DNA of 64,000 nt. Origin: Bradyrhizobium sp. Ai1a-2. GTDB lineage: Bacteria; Pseudomonadota; Alphaproteobacteria; Rhizobiales; Xanthobacteraceae. The stretch spans positions 1 through 64,000 of the forward strand of contig NZ_AUEZ01000001.1 of the NCBI RefSeq assembly GCF_000426245.1, in the 5' to 3' direction. The position numbers were made by a program, and so were the translations under genes. Every line of letters starts with the position of its first letter. Within the stretch, counting starts at the first letter, position 1. The notes beneath the pieces were generated by a model, which was not told where the DNA came from, did no database searches, and saw only the letters and a list, made by a program, of their open reading frames with translations. Below, in pieces: positions 43,819 through 52,619 of this stretch.

Positions 43819-45621
43819 ATGGCGAAGATGCGGGCGGTCGATGCGGCGGTGCGTATTCTGGAGAAGGAAGGAGTGTCGTGCGCGTTCGGCGTTCCCGGCG
43901 CGGCGATCAACCCACTCTATTCGGCGCTGAAGAAGCGCGGCTCGATCAAGCATATCCTCGCGCGCCACGTCGAGGGCGCGTCCCACATGGCGGAGGGTTA
44001 CACCCGCGCCAAATACGGCAATATCGGCGTCTGCATCGGTACCTCGGGGCCGGCGGGTACCGATATGATCACCGGGCTCTATTCGGCGATCGCCGATTCC
44101 ATTCCGATCCTCTGCATCACCGGGCAGGCGCCGCGGGCGCGGCTCTACAAGGAGGATTTCCAGGCCATCGACATCGAGTCGATCGCAAAGCCGGTGACGA
44201 AATGGGCGCTCACGGTGCGCGAGCCTGGCCTCGTGCCACGCGTATTCAGCCAGGCGTTTCACCTGATGCGTTCGGGGCGCCCGGGTCCCGTGTTGATCGA
44301 CCTGCCGCTCGACGTGCAACTCGCCGAGATCGAGTTCGACGATGAAACCTATGCACCGCTGCCGGTCTACAAGCCGACCGCGACCCGCGCGCAGGTCGAG
44401 CGCGCGCTCGAAATGCTGAATATGGCCGAGCGGCCGCTGATCGTGGCCGGCGGTGGCGTCATCAATGCCGATGCATCCGAACTGCTGGTGAGTTTCGCCG
44501 AGACCGTCAACGTGCCCGTGGTGCCGACGCTGATGGGCTGGGGCGCGATTCCCGACGACCATGTGCTGATGGCGGGGATGGTCGGGCTGCAGACCAGCCA
44601 CCGCTACGGCAATGCCACCATGCTGCAGTCGGATTTCGTGCTCGGCATCGGCAACCGCTGGGCCAACCGGCACACCGGTTCGGTCGAGACCTACACCAAG
44701 GGCCGCACTTTCGTGCATGTCGACATCGAGCCGACACAGATCGGCCGCGTGTTCAATCCGGACCTCGGCATCGTCTCCGACGCCAAGGCAGCGCTTGAAC
44801 TGTTCGTCACCGTCGCGAAGGAATGGCGGAAAGACGGAAAGCTCCGCGAGCGACAGGCGTGGCCGGCCTCATGCCAGGACCGCAAGCGTACGATGCTGCG
44901 CAGGAGCCATTTCGACGATATGCCGATCAAGCCGCAGCGCGTCTATCAGGAAATGAACCGCACCTTCGGCCGCGACACCTGCTACGTCACCGTGATCGGA
45001 CTGTCGCAGATCGGCGGCGCGCAATTCCTGCGCGTCTATCATCCGCGCAACTGGATCAACGCCGGGCAGGCGGGCCCCTTGGGCTGGACACTCCCTGCCG
45101 CGCTCGGCGTGCGTGCCGCCGATCCGGACCGTGAGATCGTCGCGCTCTCGGGCGACTACGACTTCCAGTTCCTGATCGAGGAGCTCGCGGTCGGCGCGCA
45201 GTTCAAATTGCCGTACATCCATATCGTCGTGAACAATTCCTATCTCGGCCTGATCCGCCAGGCGCAGCGCGGCTTGGACATGGACTACCAGGTGCAATTG
45301 TCGTTCGAGAACATCAACGCGCCCGAGATCGGCGTCTACGGCGTCGACCATGTCGCGGTCGCCGAGGGCCTCGGCTGCAAGGCGATCCGCGTCACTGATC
45401 CGAACGATGCGCAGGCGGCGTTCGCGACCGCGCGCGAATGGATGGCGAAGTATCGGGTGCCGGTGGTGGTCGAGTTCATCCTCGAACGCGTCACCAATAT
45501 CTCGATGGGCACGGAGATCGACAACGTCGTGGAGTTCGAGGAGCTGCTCGATCTGCCGCTCGACGAAGTGCCGGCGCGCGTTGACGCGCGTCAGCCCGGC
45601 AAGTTGTTGCCGGCCGAGTAG
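43819..45621 (+). CDS. gcl: Glyoxylate carboligase (tartronate-semialdehyde synthase)
   Basis: A 600-residue ThDP/FAD enzyme joining two glyoxylates to tartronate semialdehyde and CO2. The ATG at 43819 (GAGGCGCGAC upstream) yields [19 protein letters not shown]. Residue 51 is Val in [15 protein letters not shown], exactly the position where Gcl is unique in replacing the ThDP-activating Glu. The ThDP motif is [17 protein letters not shown]...[12 protein letters not shown]. The C-terminus [15 protein letters not shown] is Gcl-like. It starts the gcl-hyi-glxR operon and could receive glyoxylate made from oxalyl-CoA. Confidence 0.97.
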   Translation: MAKMRAVDAAVRILEKEGVSCAFGVPGAAINPLYSALKKRGSIKHILARHVEGASHMAEGYTRAKYGNIGVCIGTSGPAGTDMITGLYSAIADSIPILCITGQAPRARLYKEDFQAIDIESIAKPVTKWALTVREPGLVPRVFSQAFHLMRSGRPGPVLIDLPLDVQLAEIEFDDETYAPLPVYKPTATRAQVERALEMLNMAERPLIVAGGGVINADASELLVSFAETVNVPVVPTLMGWGAIPDDHVLMAGMVGLQTSHRYGNATMLQSDFVLGIGNRWANRHTGSVETYTKGRTFVHVDIEPTQIGRVFNPDLGIVSDAKAALELFVTVAKEWRKDGKLRERQAWPASCQDRKRTMLRRSHFDDMPIKPQRVYQEMNRTFGRDTCYVTVIGLSQIGGAQFLRVYHPRNWINAGQAGPLGWTLPAALGVRAADPDREIVALSGDYDFQFLIEELAVGAQFKLPYIHIVVNNSYLGLIRQAQRGLDMDYQVQLSFENINAPEIGVYGVDHVAVAEGLGCKAIRVTDPNDAQAAFATAREWMAKYRVPVVVEFILERVTNISMGTEIDNVVEFEELLDLPLDEVPARVDARQPGKLLPAE

Positions 45622-45632
45622 GGAGTTCGATC

Positions 45633-46417
45633 GTGCCGAAATTTGCTGCCAATCTCACGATGCTGTTCGGGGAAATGCCGTTCCTGGAGCGCTTCGCCGC
45701 CGCCAAGGCTGCCGGTTTTGATGGCGTCGAATATCTGTTCCCCTATGAGTTCGATCGAGCCGAGCTGCGCGAGCAGCTGAATAGGCACAACTTGATCCAG
45801 GTCCTGCACAATCTCCCCGCCGGGGATTGGGCGGCAGGCGAGCGCGGCATCGCGATCTTTCCGATCGCGTCGAGGAGTTCCGTGACGGTGTCTTCCGCGC
45901 CATCGCCTACGCCAAGGCACTCGACTGCCGGCAGTTGAATTGCCTGGTCGGCGTCGCACCGCGCGGCGCCGATCCGGGCGAGCTGAATGAGGTGCTGGTC
46001 AACAATCTGCGTTTCGCTGCCAACGCGCTCGCCAAGGAGCAAATCAAGCTCCTGGTCGAGCCGATCAACACGCGCGATATCCCCGGCTTCTTCTTGAACC
46101 GCACCGAGCAGGCGGCGCAGCTCGTCGCCGACGTGGGCTCGAGCAATCTCTTCATTCAATATGACATTTACCACATGCAGATCATGGAAGGCGATATCGC
46201 GCGCACTGTGCAAAAGCATCTGGCCGGGATTGCGCATGTCCAGCTCGCCGACAATCCCGGCCGCAACGAGCCGGGAACGGGCGAGATCAACTACAATTTC
46301 CTGTTCCGCCACCTCGACACGATCGGCTATCGTGGCTGGGTCGGGTGTGAATACAAGCCTCGGACAACGACGACCGACGGTCTTGGCTGGCACGCGGCGC
46401 TCACCGTCGTCACCTAA
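45633..46417 (+). pseudogene. hyi: Hydroxypyruvate isomerase, frameshifted
   Basis: Two overlapping frames together spell an approximately 260-residue Hyi. Frame one (GTG 45633, GGGAG upstream) gives MPKFAANLTMLFGEMPFLERF through LPAGDWAAGERGIA. The second frame resumes at DRVEEFRDGVFRAIAYAKALDC and runs to 46417 with VEPINTRDIPGFFL, YDIYHMQIMEGD and GEINYNFLF. The switch near 45850-45865 equals loss of one base. Catalytic Glu residues in both halves are intact. It is either a recent pseudogene or a sequencing error; the enzyme would interconvert hydroxypyruvate and tartronate semialdehyde. Confidence 0.88.
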
Positions 46418-46431
46418 GAGGGAGACTCGCC

Positions 46432-47319
46432 ATGACCAATATAGGTTTTATCGGCCTCGGCACCATGGGACGTCCAATGGCCGGTCATCTCCAGGCCGCA
46501 GGCCATCGGCTGTTTCTGCATGACATCGGGCCGATCCCGCCGGAGCTGGTCTCGGGCGGCGGTGTCGTGTGCAAATCGGGCAAGGAGGTCGCGCAGGAGG
46601 CGCAGGTCGTCATCATCATGGTGCCGGACACGCCGCACGTGGAGGCCGTGCTGTTCGGCGCCGGCGGCGTCGCCGAGGGACTTTCCAAGGGCAAGATCGT
46701 CGTCGACATGAGCTCGATCTCGCCGCTTGCGACCAAGGAATTCGCAAAGAAGATCGAGGCGCTCGGTGTCGACTATCTCGATGCGCCGGTGTCCGGTGGC
46801 GAGGTCGGCGCCAAGGCGGCGAGCCTGACCATCATGGTGGGCGGGCCAGAGCGTGCGTTCGAGGCGATGAAGCCGGTGTTCGAGAAGATGGGCAAGAACA
46901 TCACGCGGGTCGGCGGCAACGGTGACGGACAGACCACCAAGGTCGCCAACCAGATCATCGTCGCGCTGACGATCGAGGCGGTCGGTGAAGCCCTGCTGTT
47001 TGCTTCGAAAGCCGGCGCCGATCCCGCGCTGGTGCGGCAAGCGCTGATGGGCGGCTTCGCGTCGTCGCGGATTCTGGAAGTGCATGGCGAACGCATGGTG
47101 AAGCGCAATTTCGATCCGGGCTTCCGTATCGAATTGCATCAGAAGGATCTCAACCTCGCGCTCGAAGGCGCCCGCGCGCTCGGACTTTCGCTGCCGAGCA
47201 CGTCGATTGCGCAGCAACTGTTCAATTCCTGCACAGCTCACGGCGGCAAGGCGTGGGATCATTCGGCGATGGTGCGGGCGCTCGAGATGATGGGAGATCA
47301 CGAGATCGGCGCGGCCTGA
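46432..47319 (+). CDS. 2-hydroxy-3-oxopropionate (tartronate semialdehyde) reductase
   Basis: A 295-residue beta-hydroxyacid dehydrogenase; GAGGGAGACTCGCC precedes the ATG. N-terminal IGFIGLGTMGRPMAGHLQAAGH is the dinucleotide site, DAPVSGGEVGAKAASLTIMVGG the substrate loop and GDGQTTKVANQIIVALTIEAVGEAL carries the catalytic Lys. It reduces tartronate semialdehyde to D-glycerate. The gene is in the gcl operon, 14 bases after hyi, and GlxR/GarR-type identity fits context well. Confidence 0.93.
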   Translation: MTNIGFIGLGTMGRPMAGHLQAAGHRLFLHDIGPIPPELVSGGGVVCKSGKEVAQEAQVVIIMVPDTPHVEAVLFGAGGVAEGLSKGKIVVDMSSISPLATKEFAKKIEALGVDYLDAPVSGGEVGAKAASLTIMVGGPERAFEAMKPVFEKMGKNITRVGGNGDGQTTKVANQIIVALTIEAVGEALLFASKAGADPALVRQALMGGFASSRILEVHGERMVKRNFDPGFRIELHQKDLNLALEGARALGLSLPSTSIAQQLFNSCTAHGGKAWDHSAMVRALEMMGDHEIGAA

Positions 47320-47431
47320 CGCGCAACGCGGGAACCGCCGATTGGTTCTCGGCGTTCGCCACCATGGAACCCGGAACAACCCTCTTGCAGGGCGGTTGAA
47401 GACGCATCGTCAATTTCACTGGAGGAGAATG

Positions 47432-47818
47432 ATGACGAAGCGTCTTGCCATCCCTGTCCTTGCCGCGTCGCTGCTTGCGTCCGGCGCGGCGTTCGCGCAA
47501 TCCACCACGGTGGAAGGCGCGGCGAATGGTGCGCGCGCGGGCGGCCAGGTCCTGGGTCCTGTGGGCGAGATCGTCGGCGGCACCGTAGGTGCTGCGGTCG
47601 GCGCCGGACTGGAAATTCCGAACGCCGTGATCAGCTCGATCCCGCGCGACGAACCATCGGTCGTGGTTCGTGAGCGCGTCGTGGTCGGCGAGCCGCTGCC
47701 GGGCGCTGTCGAATTGCGCACGGTGCCGAGGCACACGGAGTATCGCTACGCCATCGTCAATGACCGCCGCGTGATCGTGGAGCCGCGCACCCGCAGGGTG
47801 GTCAAGATCATCGATTAA
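47432..47818 (+). CDS. Secreted DUF1236-like protein
   Basis: A 128-residue protein; GGAGGAGA lies five bases before the second of two adjacent ATGs (47429 and 47432). Signal peptide RLAIPVLAASLLASGAAFAQ. The next section is Gly/Ala-rich (GARAGGQVLGPVGEIVGGTVGAAVGAGL), like a glycine-zipper. The C-terminal HTEYRYAIVNDRRVIVEPRTRRVVKIID matches the DUF1236 pattern common in Rhizobiales. It is a periplasmic or outer-membrane-associated protein of unknown function. Confidence 0.82.
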   Translation: MTKRLAIPVLAASLLASGAAFAQSTTVEGAANGARAGGQVLGPVGEIVGGTVGAAVGAGLEIPNAVISSIPRDEPSVVVRERVVVGEPLPGAVELRTVPRHTEYRYAIVNDRRVIVEPRTRRVVKIID

Positions 47819-47842
47819 ACGAAGACCGACACATACACCTTG

Positions 47843-47880
47843 ATCCTCGCAGGCGTGTTGCCTGCGAGGATTGTCTTGTG
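47843..47880. terminator. Bidirectional hairpin terminator
   Basis: A perfect 12-bp stem ATCCTCGCAGGC (47843-47854) / GCCTGCGAGGAT (47860-47871) with loop GTGTT, between the convergent DUF1236-like gene and the ThDP beta-subunit gene. Confidence 0.85.
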
Positions 47881-47883
47881 CCT

Positions 47884-48510
47884 CTACAACGGCTGTCGCA
47901 CGCCGAGGCCGAGCATGAAGCGTTCCCTGATCTGCACGGGATCGCGACGGGTCGTGCCGGTGCCCGGCTTGTCGTCGATGCGCACGCCGATCAGCGTCGG
48001 GCCTTCCGAGGTGAGCGACTGATCGATCAGGCGCTCGAAATCATCCTCATCGGCGGCCCAGGAGCTGTTGGGAAGACCGCTCGCCACCGCGATGGTGACG
48101 AGGTCGGAGGCCGCCGCTGCCGGCGTCGGCTGCGCGCCGGTGATCTGGTAGATGCCGTTGTCCATCACGACCATGGTGAGGTTCTTCGGCGCCAGCGTGG
48201 CGATCGTCGATAGCGAGCCGAGCTGCATCAGGAGCGAGCCGTCGCCTTCGAGCGCGAACACGCGCCGCTTGGGCTGCGCCAGCGCCACCCCGAGCGCGAT
48301 CGGAAACGCAAGCCCCATGCTTCCCAGCATGTAGAAGTTCTGCGGGCGATGGCCGGCGGCCCAGAGGTCGAAATTGGTGTTGCCGATGCCGCCGACCACG
48401 GCCTCTTCGTTCTTCAGCTTTGCGACGAGACGCGAGGTGAGGTCGAACCGGTTCATCACCTTGGTGTTGCGGGCAGGGGTTTTGGTTGCCGTGTTCATGG
48501 GAGCGCTCAC
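47884..48510 (-). CDS. ThDP-binding decarboxylase subunit beta (sulfopyruvate/phosphonopyruvate decarboxylase-like)
   Basis: A 208-residue C-terminal-type ThDP domain protein. It starts at GTG 48510, overlapping the alpha-subunit stop (GTGA), or at ATG 48498. The ThDP/Mg motif is ALEGDGSLLMQLGSLSTIA...MDNGIYQITG. The front part (AVVGGIGNTNFDLWAAGHRPQNFYMLGSMGLAFPIALGVAL) is typical of ComE-like subunits. Together with alpha it would decarboxylate a 3-substituted pyruvate. The C-terminus MLGLGVRQPL is family-like. The pair is divergent from a carboxylate receptor gene. Confidence 0.88.
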   Translation of the reverse strand: MSAPMNTATKTPARNTKVMNRFDLTSRLVAKLKNEEAVVGGIGNTNFDLWAAGHRPQNFYMLGSMGLAFPIALGVALAQPKRRVFALEGDGSLLMQLGSLSTIATLAPKNLTMVVMDNGIYQITGAQPTPAAAASDLVTIAVASGLPNSSWAADEDDFERLIDQSLTSEGPTLIGVRIDDKPGTGTTRRDPVQIRERFMLGLGVRQPL

Positions 48511-49064
48511 TTGTCAAAGACCTTGCCGCCGGTGAGCAGCGGCGAGAGGATCAGCGCCACCGGCGCCTGCGTCGCGACGGCCTGCTTGATCGAGCGGTCG
48601 ACGATGAACTCGAACTCGTCGAGCCGCGTCGCGGTATGATGCTCCATCGCAAGCGAGTCGAGCACCGGCCGCATGGTGCGGCAGACCAGCGTCTGACCAT
48701 AGTTGAACTCGCCGAGCGTGCCGCGTTCGGAGACGAACATGATCACCGGGATCTGGTAGGGGATCGCGAGCGAAGCCAGCACGTTCGCGAGCGTCGCAAA
48801 GCCGGAGGTCTGCATCAGCACTGCGCCGCGCGCGCCGGCCATCCAGGCGCCGGAAACGATGCCGACCGCTTCTTCCTCGCGCGCGGTGGGAAAGGTGGTG
48901 AAGAAGGGATCGGCGTGCAGGTTCTTGATCAGCGGCGTCAGCACGCGATCCGGCACATAGGGCACGAGGCTGACCTCGTTGCGCTTGAGAGTCTGCAGCA
49001 CGATGCCGTGCCAGCTCTTCTCTGCTGCGCCCTTCAGCGAGCTTTGATCCTCCGCCAGCGCCAT
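48507..49064 (-). CDS. ThDP-binding decarboxylase subunit alpha (sulfopyruvate/phosphonopyruvate decarboxylase-like)
   Basis: A 185-residue N-terminal PYR-type ThDP domain (start 49064, GGGAGAGC upstream). The catalytic Glu lies in TTFPTAREEEAVGIVSGAWMAGARGAVLMQTSGFATLANVLASL; SERGTLGEFNYGQTLV is also a ComD-like feature. It associates with the beta subunit to build the active site at the interface. Given the neighbours (carboxylate receptor, lactone-type amidohydrolase, 2-hydroxyacid dehydrogenase) the substrate need not be sulfopyruvate. Confidence 0.87.
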   Translation of the reverse strand: MALAEDQSSLKGAAEKSWHGIVLQTLKRNEVSLVPYVPDRVLTPLIKNLHADPFFTTFPTAREEEAVGIVSGAWMAGARGAVLMQTSGFATLANVLASLAIPYQIPVIMFVSERGTLGEFNYGQTLVCRTMRPVLDSLAMEHHTATRLDEFEFIVDRSIKQAVATQAPVALILSPLLTGGKVFDK

Positions 49065-49249
49065 GTTTGCTCTCCCTGACATCCCGCGACGCTGCGGCCG
49101 CTTTCTCGCGGCAAAACTTCACCCGACAGGCGGGATTGTCAACATGTCGCAGTCGCAACGTGACCTGCGGTTTCCGCTGGTGCGGATGGCGGTCTGCTAT
49201 GCGATACAGGCGGCAACGACAATAAGACGAGAGCAATGGGAGGAATATC

Positions 49250-50215
49250 ATGGCCAGCTGGTTCTGGCGAGCCGCCATTGCGGCGGTCATGTCCTTTGCG
49301 GTCGGCCCGGCATTCGCACAGCCGTTTCCCGCCAAGTCTGTTCATATCCTGGTCCCGTATCCGCCCGGCGGGGGCGTCGACGTGCTCACCCGTACCCTCG
49401 CCGACGTGGTGTCGAAACAATGGGGACAATCGATCGTCGTCGAGAACCGGCCCGGTGCGGGCGGGGTGATCGCGTCGCAGGCGATCGCCACCTCGGCGCC
49501 CGACGGCTATGAGCTGATCGTGGTGGCGAGCGGCCACGCCACCAATCCATTCCTCTATCCCAAGCTGCCCTACGATACATTCAAGGATTTCTCGCCGATT
49601 TCCCTGCTGGCGTCCTCGCCCAATGTGCTGCTGGTGCGCGCGGATTCTCCATTCAAATCGGCTGCAGAAATCATCGCTGCTGCGAAGGCCAAGCCGGGCA
49701 GCCTGTCCTACGGCCATGCCGGCAATGGCACGTCGACCCATCTGGCCGGTGAACTCTTGAAGAACCTGGCGAAGGTCGACCTCAACGCGATCCCCTATAA
49801 AGGCGGCATGCCGGCGATCAACGACCTCCTGGGCGGGCAGATCCCGATTTCGTTCAACAATGGTCCGGAGTCGGTCGGCCAATTGCAGGCCGGCACCGTT
49901 AGGGCGCTCGCTGTCACGACGGCGGCGCGGGCGCCGTTCCTGCCTGATGTCCCAAGCCTGTCCGAGGCCGTGCCGGGCTACGACACCGAGGTGTGGTGGG
50001 GGCTGCTTGGGCCGGGCGGCATGCCGCCCGACCTCGTGGCCAAGCTTTCGCACGACTTCGTGGCCGCGCTGAACACGGAGGTGGTAAAGGAGCGGCTGAC
50101 CAAGCTCGGCGCGGTGCCGATCGGAAGCACGCCGGAAAAATTCGATGCCAAGATCCATGCCGACTATGAGAAATGGGGGCCGATCATCAAGGCCGCCGGC
50201 ATGACCGCGGAATAG
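49250..50215 (+). CDS. Bug-family periplasmic solute receptor
   Basis: A 321-residue exported receptor of the TctC/Bug type: signal peptide RAAIAAVMSFAVGPAFAQ, then FPAKSVHILVPYPPGGGVDVLTRTLADVV, VVENRPGAGGVIASQAIA and YGHAGNGTSTHLAGELLKNLAKVDLNAIPYKGGMPAINDLLGG. GGGAGGAATATC precedes the ATG. No TctA/B subunits accompany it here, common for orphan Bug receptors, which may deliver carboxylates to other permeases or sense them. It is first in a run with an amidohydrolase and a dehydrogenase. Confidence 0.93.
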   Translation: MASWFWRAAIAAVMSFAVGPAFAQPFPAKSVHILVPYPPGGGVDVLTRTLADVVSKQWGQSIVVENRPGAGGVIASQAIATSAPDGYELIVVASGHATNPFLYPKLPYDTFKDFSPISLLASSPNVLLVRADSPFKSAAEIIAAAKAKPGSLSYGHAGNGTSTHLAGELLKNLAKVDLNAIPYKGGMPAINDLLGGQIPISFNNGPESVGQLQAGTVRALAVTTAARAPFLPDVPSLSEAVPGYDTEVWWGLLGPGGMPPDLVAKLSHDFVAALNTEVVKERLTKLGAVPIGSTPEKFDAKIHADYEKWGPIIKAAGMTAE

Positions 50216-50219
50216 CGCG

Positions 50220-51116
50220 ATGACCGCCTCAGCCATTCCCGCCTGCCTGCCGCCGCGCGAGGTCAGCCGTCCGAAACGGCCGCTGCCGCCGGGCGCGTGC
50301 GATACCCATGCCCACGTCTTCGGCCCGTCCGATCGCTTTCCCTATGCGGAGGATCGCAGCTACACGCCGCCCGATGCGCCGCTGGAAAAATACCTTGCCA
50401 TGCTCCACGCCATCGGGTTCGCGCGCGGCGTGCTGGTGCAGGGCAGTGCGCATGGCCGCGACAATTCCGCGATGCTGGATGCGCTCCGACGCACACCCGA
50501 TCGCCTGCGCGGCATCGCGGTAGCAGATGCGAGCGTCTCGCCGGCCACGCTGCGCGAATGGAATGCGCTGGGCGTGCGGGGCTTGCGCTTCAACCATTTC
50601 TTCCGCGGCGGCCAGTTGCACTATCGCGGCGGCATTCCGCTGACGGAAGCCGAGAGGCTGGCGCCCGTGATGGCCGAACTCGGTTGGCATCTTCAGCTCT
50701 GGATCGACGTCAAGGATCTGCCGCAGACGATCCCGCTGCTGAAATCCTTGCACCTGCCTGTCGTGATCGACCATATGGGGCGTACCGATGCCCGGGCCGG
50801 CACCGGCACCGAAGGGTTCCAGAGCCTGCTGCGCGCGGTCGGCGATGGCTGGTGCTGGGCGAAGCTGTCCGGGGCACATCGGCTAAGCCAGCAGGCGCCT
50901 GATTATCCCGATGCCCGGCCATTCCACGAGGCCCTGGTGATGGCGAACCCCGAGCGCCTGGTCTGGGGCGGCGACTGGCCGCATCCGCGGGTCGAGGGCG
51001 AGATGCCCGATGCCGGCCACCTGCTCGAATTGTTCCAGCAATGGACACCGGATGAGGCGACGCAGCAGCGCATCCTCGTCGCCAATCCCGCAAGACTCTA
51101 TGGCTTCCCGAACTGA
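50220..51116 (+). CDS. Amidohydrolase 2 family (PDC-lactonase-like) hydrolase
   Basis: A 298-residue metal-dependent hydrolase of the 2-pyrone-4,6-dicarboxylate lactonase (LigI) type, starting 2 bases after the receptor gene's stop codon. The first metal motif CDTHAHVFG, central QLWIDVKDL, LPVVIDHMGR and WCWAKLSGAHRLS, and the final Asp in LVWGGDWPHPRV match the family. It hydrolyses a cyclic dicarboxylate or lactone. With an upstream carboxylate receptor and a downstream dehydrogenase it forms a small catabolic operon. Confidence 0.9.
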   Translation: MTASAIPACLPPREVSRPKRPLPPGACDTHAHVFGPSDRFPYAEDRSYTPPDAPLEKYLAMLHAIGFARGVLVQGSAHGRDNSAMLDALRRTPDRLRGIAVADASVSPATLREWNALGVRGLRFNHFFRGGQLHYRGGIPLTEAERLAPVMAELGWHLQLWIDVKDLPQTIPLLKSLHLPVVIDHMGRTDARAGTGTEGFQSLLRAVGDGWCWAKLSGAHRLSQQAPDYPDARPFHEALVMANPERLVWGGDWPHPRVEGEMPDAGHLLELFQQWTPDEATQQRILVANPARLYGFPN

Positions 51117-51131
51117 AAGTTGCAGAAGGAC

Positions 51132-52181
51132 ATGACCGTCAACAACAAGCGCGTCTTCTACGTCAAATATCTCGCCCACAACATCTATGCGGACATCCTC
51201 AAGAACCGCCCCGACGTTCGGCTGGACCGGCTGGAGAATGAGAGCCCCGACGAGGTCGCGGCACCGATCCTCGAAGCGGCGCATGCCTACCAGATCGGCG
51301 CGGCACGCGACGAACTGGCGCGGCATTTCCATGTCGACCATGATCTGCTCCGCCGCACGCCGAACTTGCTGATGGTCTCCTCCAACGGCGCCGGCTTCGA
51401 TCCTGTTGACGTCGACGCCTGCACCGCGGCCGGCGTGCTCGTAGTCAATCAATCCGGCGGCAACGCCAATTCCGTGGCCGAGCACGCGCTGGGGATGCTG
51501 CTGACGCTGTCGAAGCGGATCATCGAGTCCGATCGCGTGCTGCGGCGCCAGCGGGACGTCAACCGCAATGCGCTGATCGGCAACGAGGCGCAGGGCAAGA
51601 CCATCGGCATCATCGGTCTCGGCAATGTCGGCCGCCGGATCGCGGAGCTCTGCAGGGGGCTCCTGCACATGAAGGTGATCGCCTACGATCCCTATCTGAC
51701 CGCCGAGGAGATGACGAAGCGGGGAGGCGAGAAGGTCGAGCTCGACGAGCTGCTGCGCCGTGCCGACTATGTCTCGATCAGTTGCCCGCTGACGAAGGAA
51801 AGCCGCGGCATGATCGGCGGGCGCGAATTCGGGCTGATGCAGCCGCACGCGTTCTTCATCACCACCGCGCGCGGCTTCATCCACGACGAGGAGGCGCTGG
51901 AGGACGCGCTGCGCAACAAGCGCATCGCCGGCGCCGGCCTCGACGTCTGGGCCAAGGAACCGCCGCCGCCGGAGCATCCGCTGCTGCAGTTCGACAACGT
52001 GCTCGCCAGTCCGCATACGGCGGGCGTCACCCGGGAGGCGCGCGAGAACATGGGCCGGATCGCCGCCGAGCAGGTCCTGGACGCGCTCGACGGCAAGCGG
52101 CCCCCGCGGATCATCAATCCCGAGGTCTGGCCGGCTTACGCCAGGCGGTTTGAGCGGGCGTTCGGGTTTGCGCCGACGTAG
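51132..52181 (+). CDS. D-isomer-specific 2-hydroxyacid dehydrogenase
   Basis: A 349-residue NAD-dependent dehydrogenase; AGAAGGAC precedes the ATG. Dinucleotide motif KTIGIIGLGNVGRRIAEL; catalytic Arg in FITTARGFIHDEEAL, Glu in GLDVWAKEPPPPEHPLLQ and His in VLASPHTAGVTREA. It interconverts a 2-oxo acid and a D-2-hydroxy acid, for example a hydroxypyruvate- or phosphoglycerate-type substrate. Lies 15 bases from the amidohydrolase. Combined with the divergent ThDP decarboxylase it suggests processing of an imported 2-hydroxy or lactonic acid to an aldehyde. Confidence 0.92.
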   Translation: MTVNNKRVFYVKYLAHNIYADILKNRPDVRLDRLENESPDEVAAPILEAAHAYQIGAARDELARHFHVDHDLLRRTPNLLMVSSNGAGFDPVDVDACTAAGVLVVNQSGGNANSVAEHALGMLLTLSKRIIESDRVLRRQRDVNRNALIGNEAQGKTIGIIGLGNVGRRIAELCRGLLHMKVIAYDPYLTAEEMTKRGGEKVELDELLRRADYVSISCPLTKESRGMIGGREFGLMQPHAFFITTARGFIHDEEALEDALRNKRIAGAGLDVWAKEPPPPEHPLLQFDNVLASPHTAGVTREARENMGRIAAEQVLDALDGKRPPRIINPEVWPAYARRFERAFGFAPT

Positions 52182-52388
52182 GGCGATGCTGATATTGGTC
52201 AAATCCACTGCCGAATGCGAAGGCAGCGGAGGACGTGGAACCGCGCCGGACCGGGGCGCTGGCGTCGCGTTCGCCGGCGCGGAGGATCGCGGTACGATTG
52301 GCGGCTATCGGCTTTGATTTACCTCAACTCGTTTTTCGAAGGTGCTAGTATCTAAATTCCGACGCTACCCGTGTAGCAGGAGGCTCCC

Positions 52389-52601
52389 ATGTCACGATTT
52401 GTCGTTAGCTTCATGAAGGACGTACTGGGTGACAATGGTCGCGAACGGGAGGTTTGCCAGAGTTCGCTGGAAGTTAATGCCTCGAACGAAGGTCAAGCCG
52501 CGGAAATGGCCAAGCAGAAATTCTGCGAGGCGCAGGCGCTATGTGACTGGTCGCTGCACGCTGACCGCATCCGGATCGACTCGGCAGATTTTCCCTCATA
52601 G
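52389..52601 (+). CDS. Small hypothetical protein
   Basis: A 70-residue cytosolic protein with GCAGGAGGCTCCC before the ATG, so translation is likely. It begins MSRFVVSFMKDVLGDNGRER, has three cysteines (EVCQSS, KFCEA, ALCDW), and ends HADRIRIDSADFPS. The alternating Ala/Gln/Glu middle (NEGQAAEMAKQKFCEAQAL) looks helical. It is not a recognised family; sits alone between the dehydrogenase and an AraC pseudogene. Confidence 0.7.
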   Translation: MSRFVVSFMKDVLGDNGREREVCQSSLEVNASNEGQAAEMAKQKFCEAQALCDWSLHADRIRIDSADFPS

Positions 52602-52619
52602 TCATTCGCTCGGTTGAGG

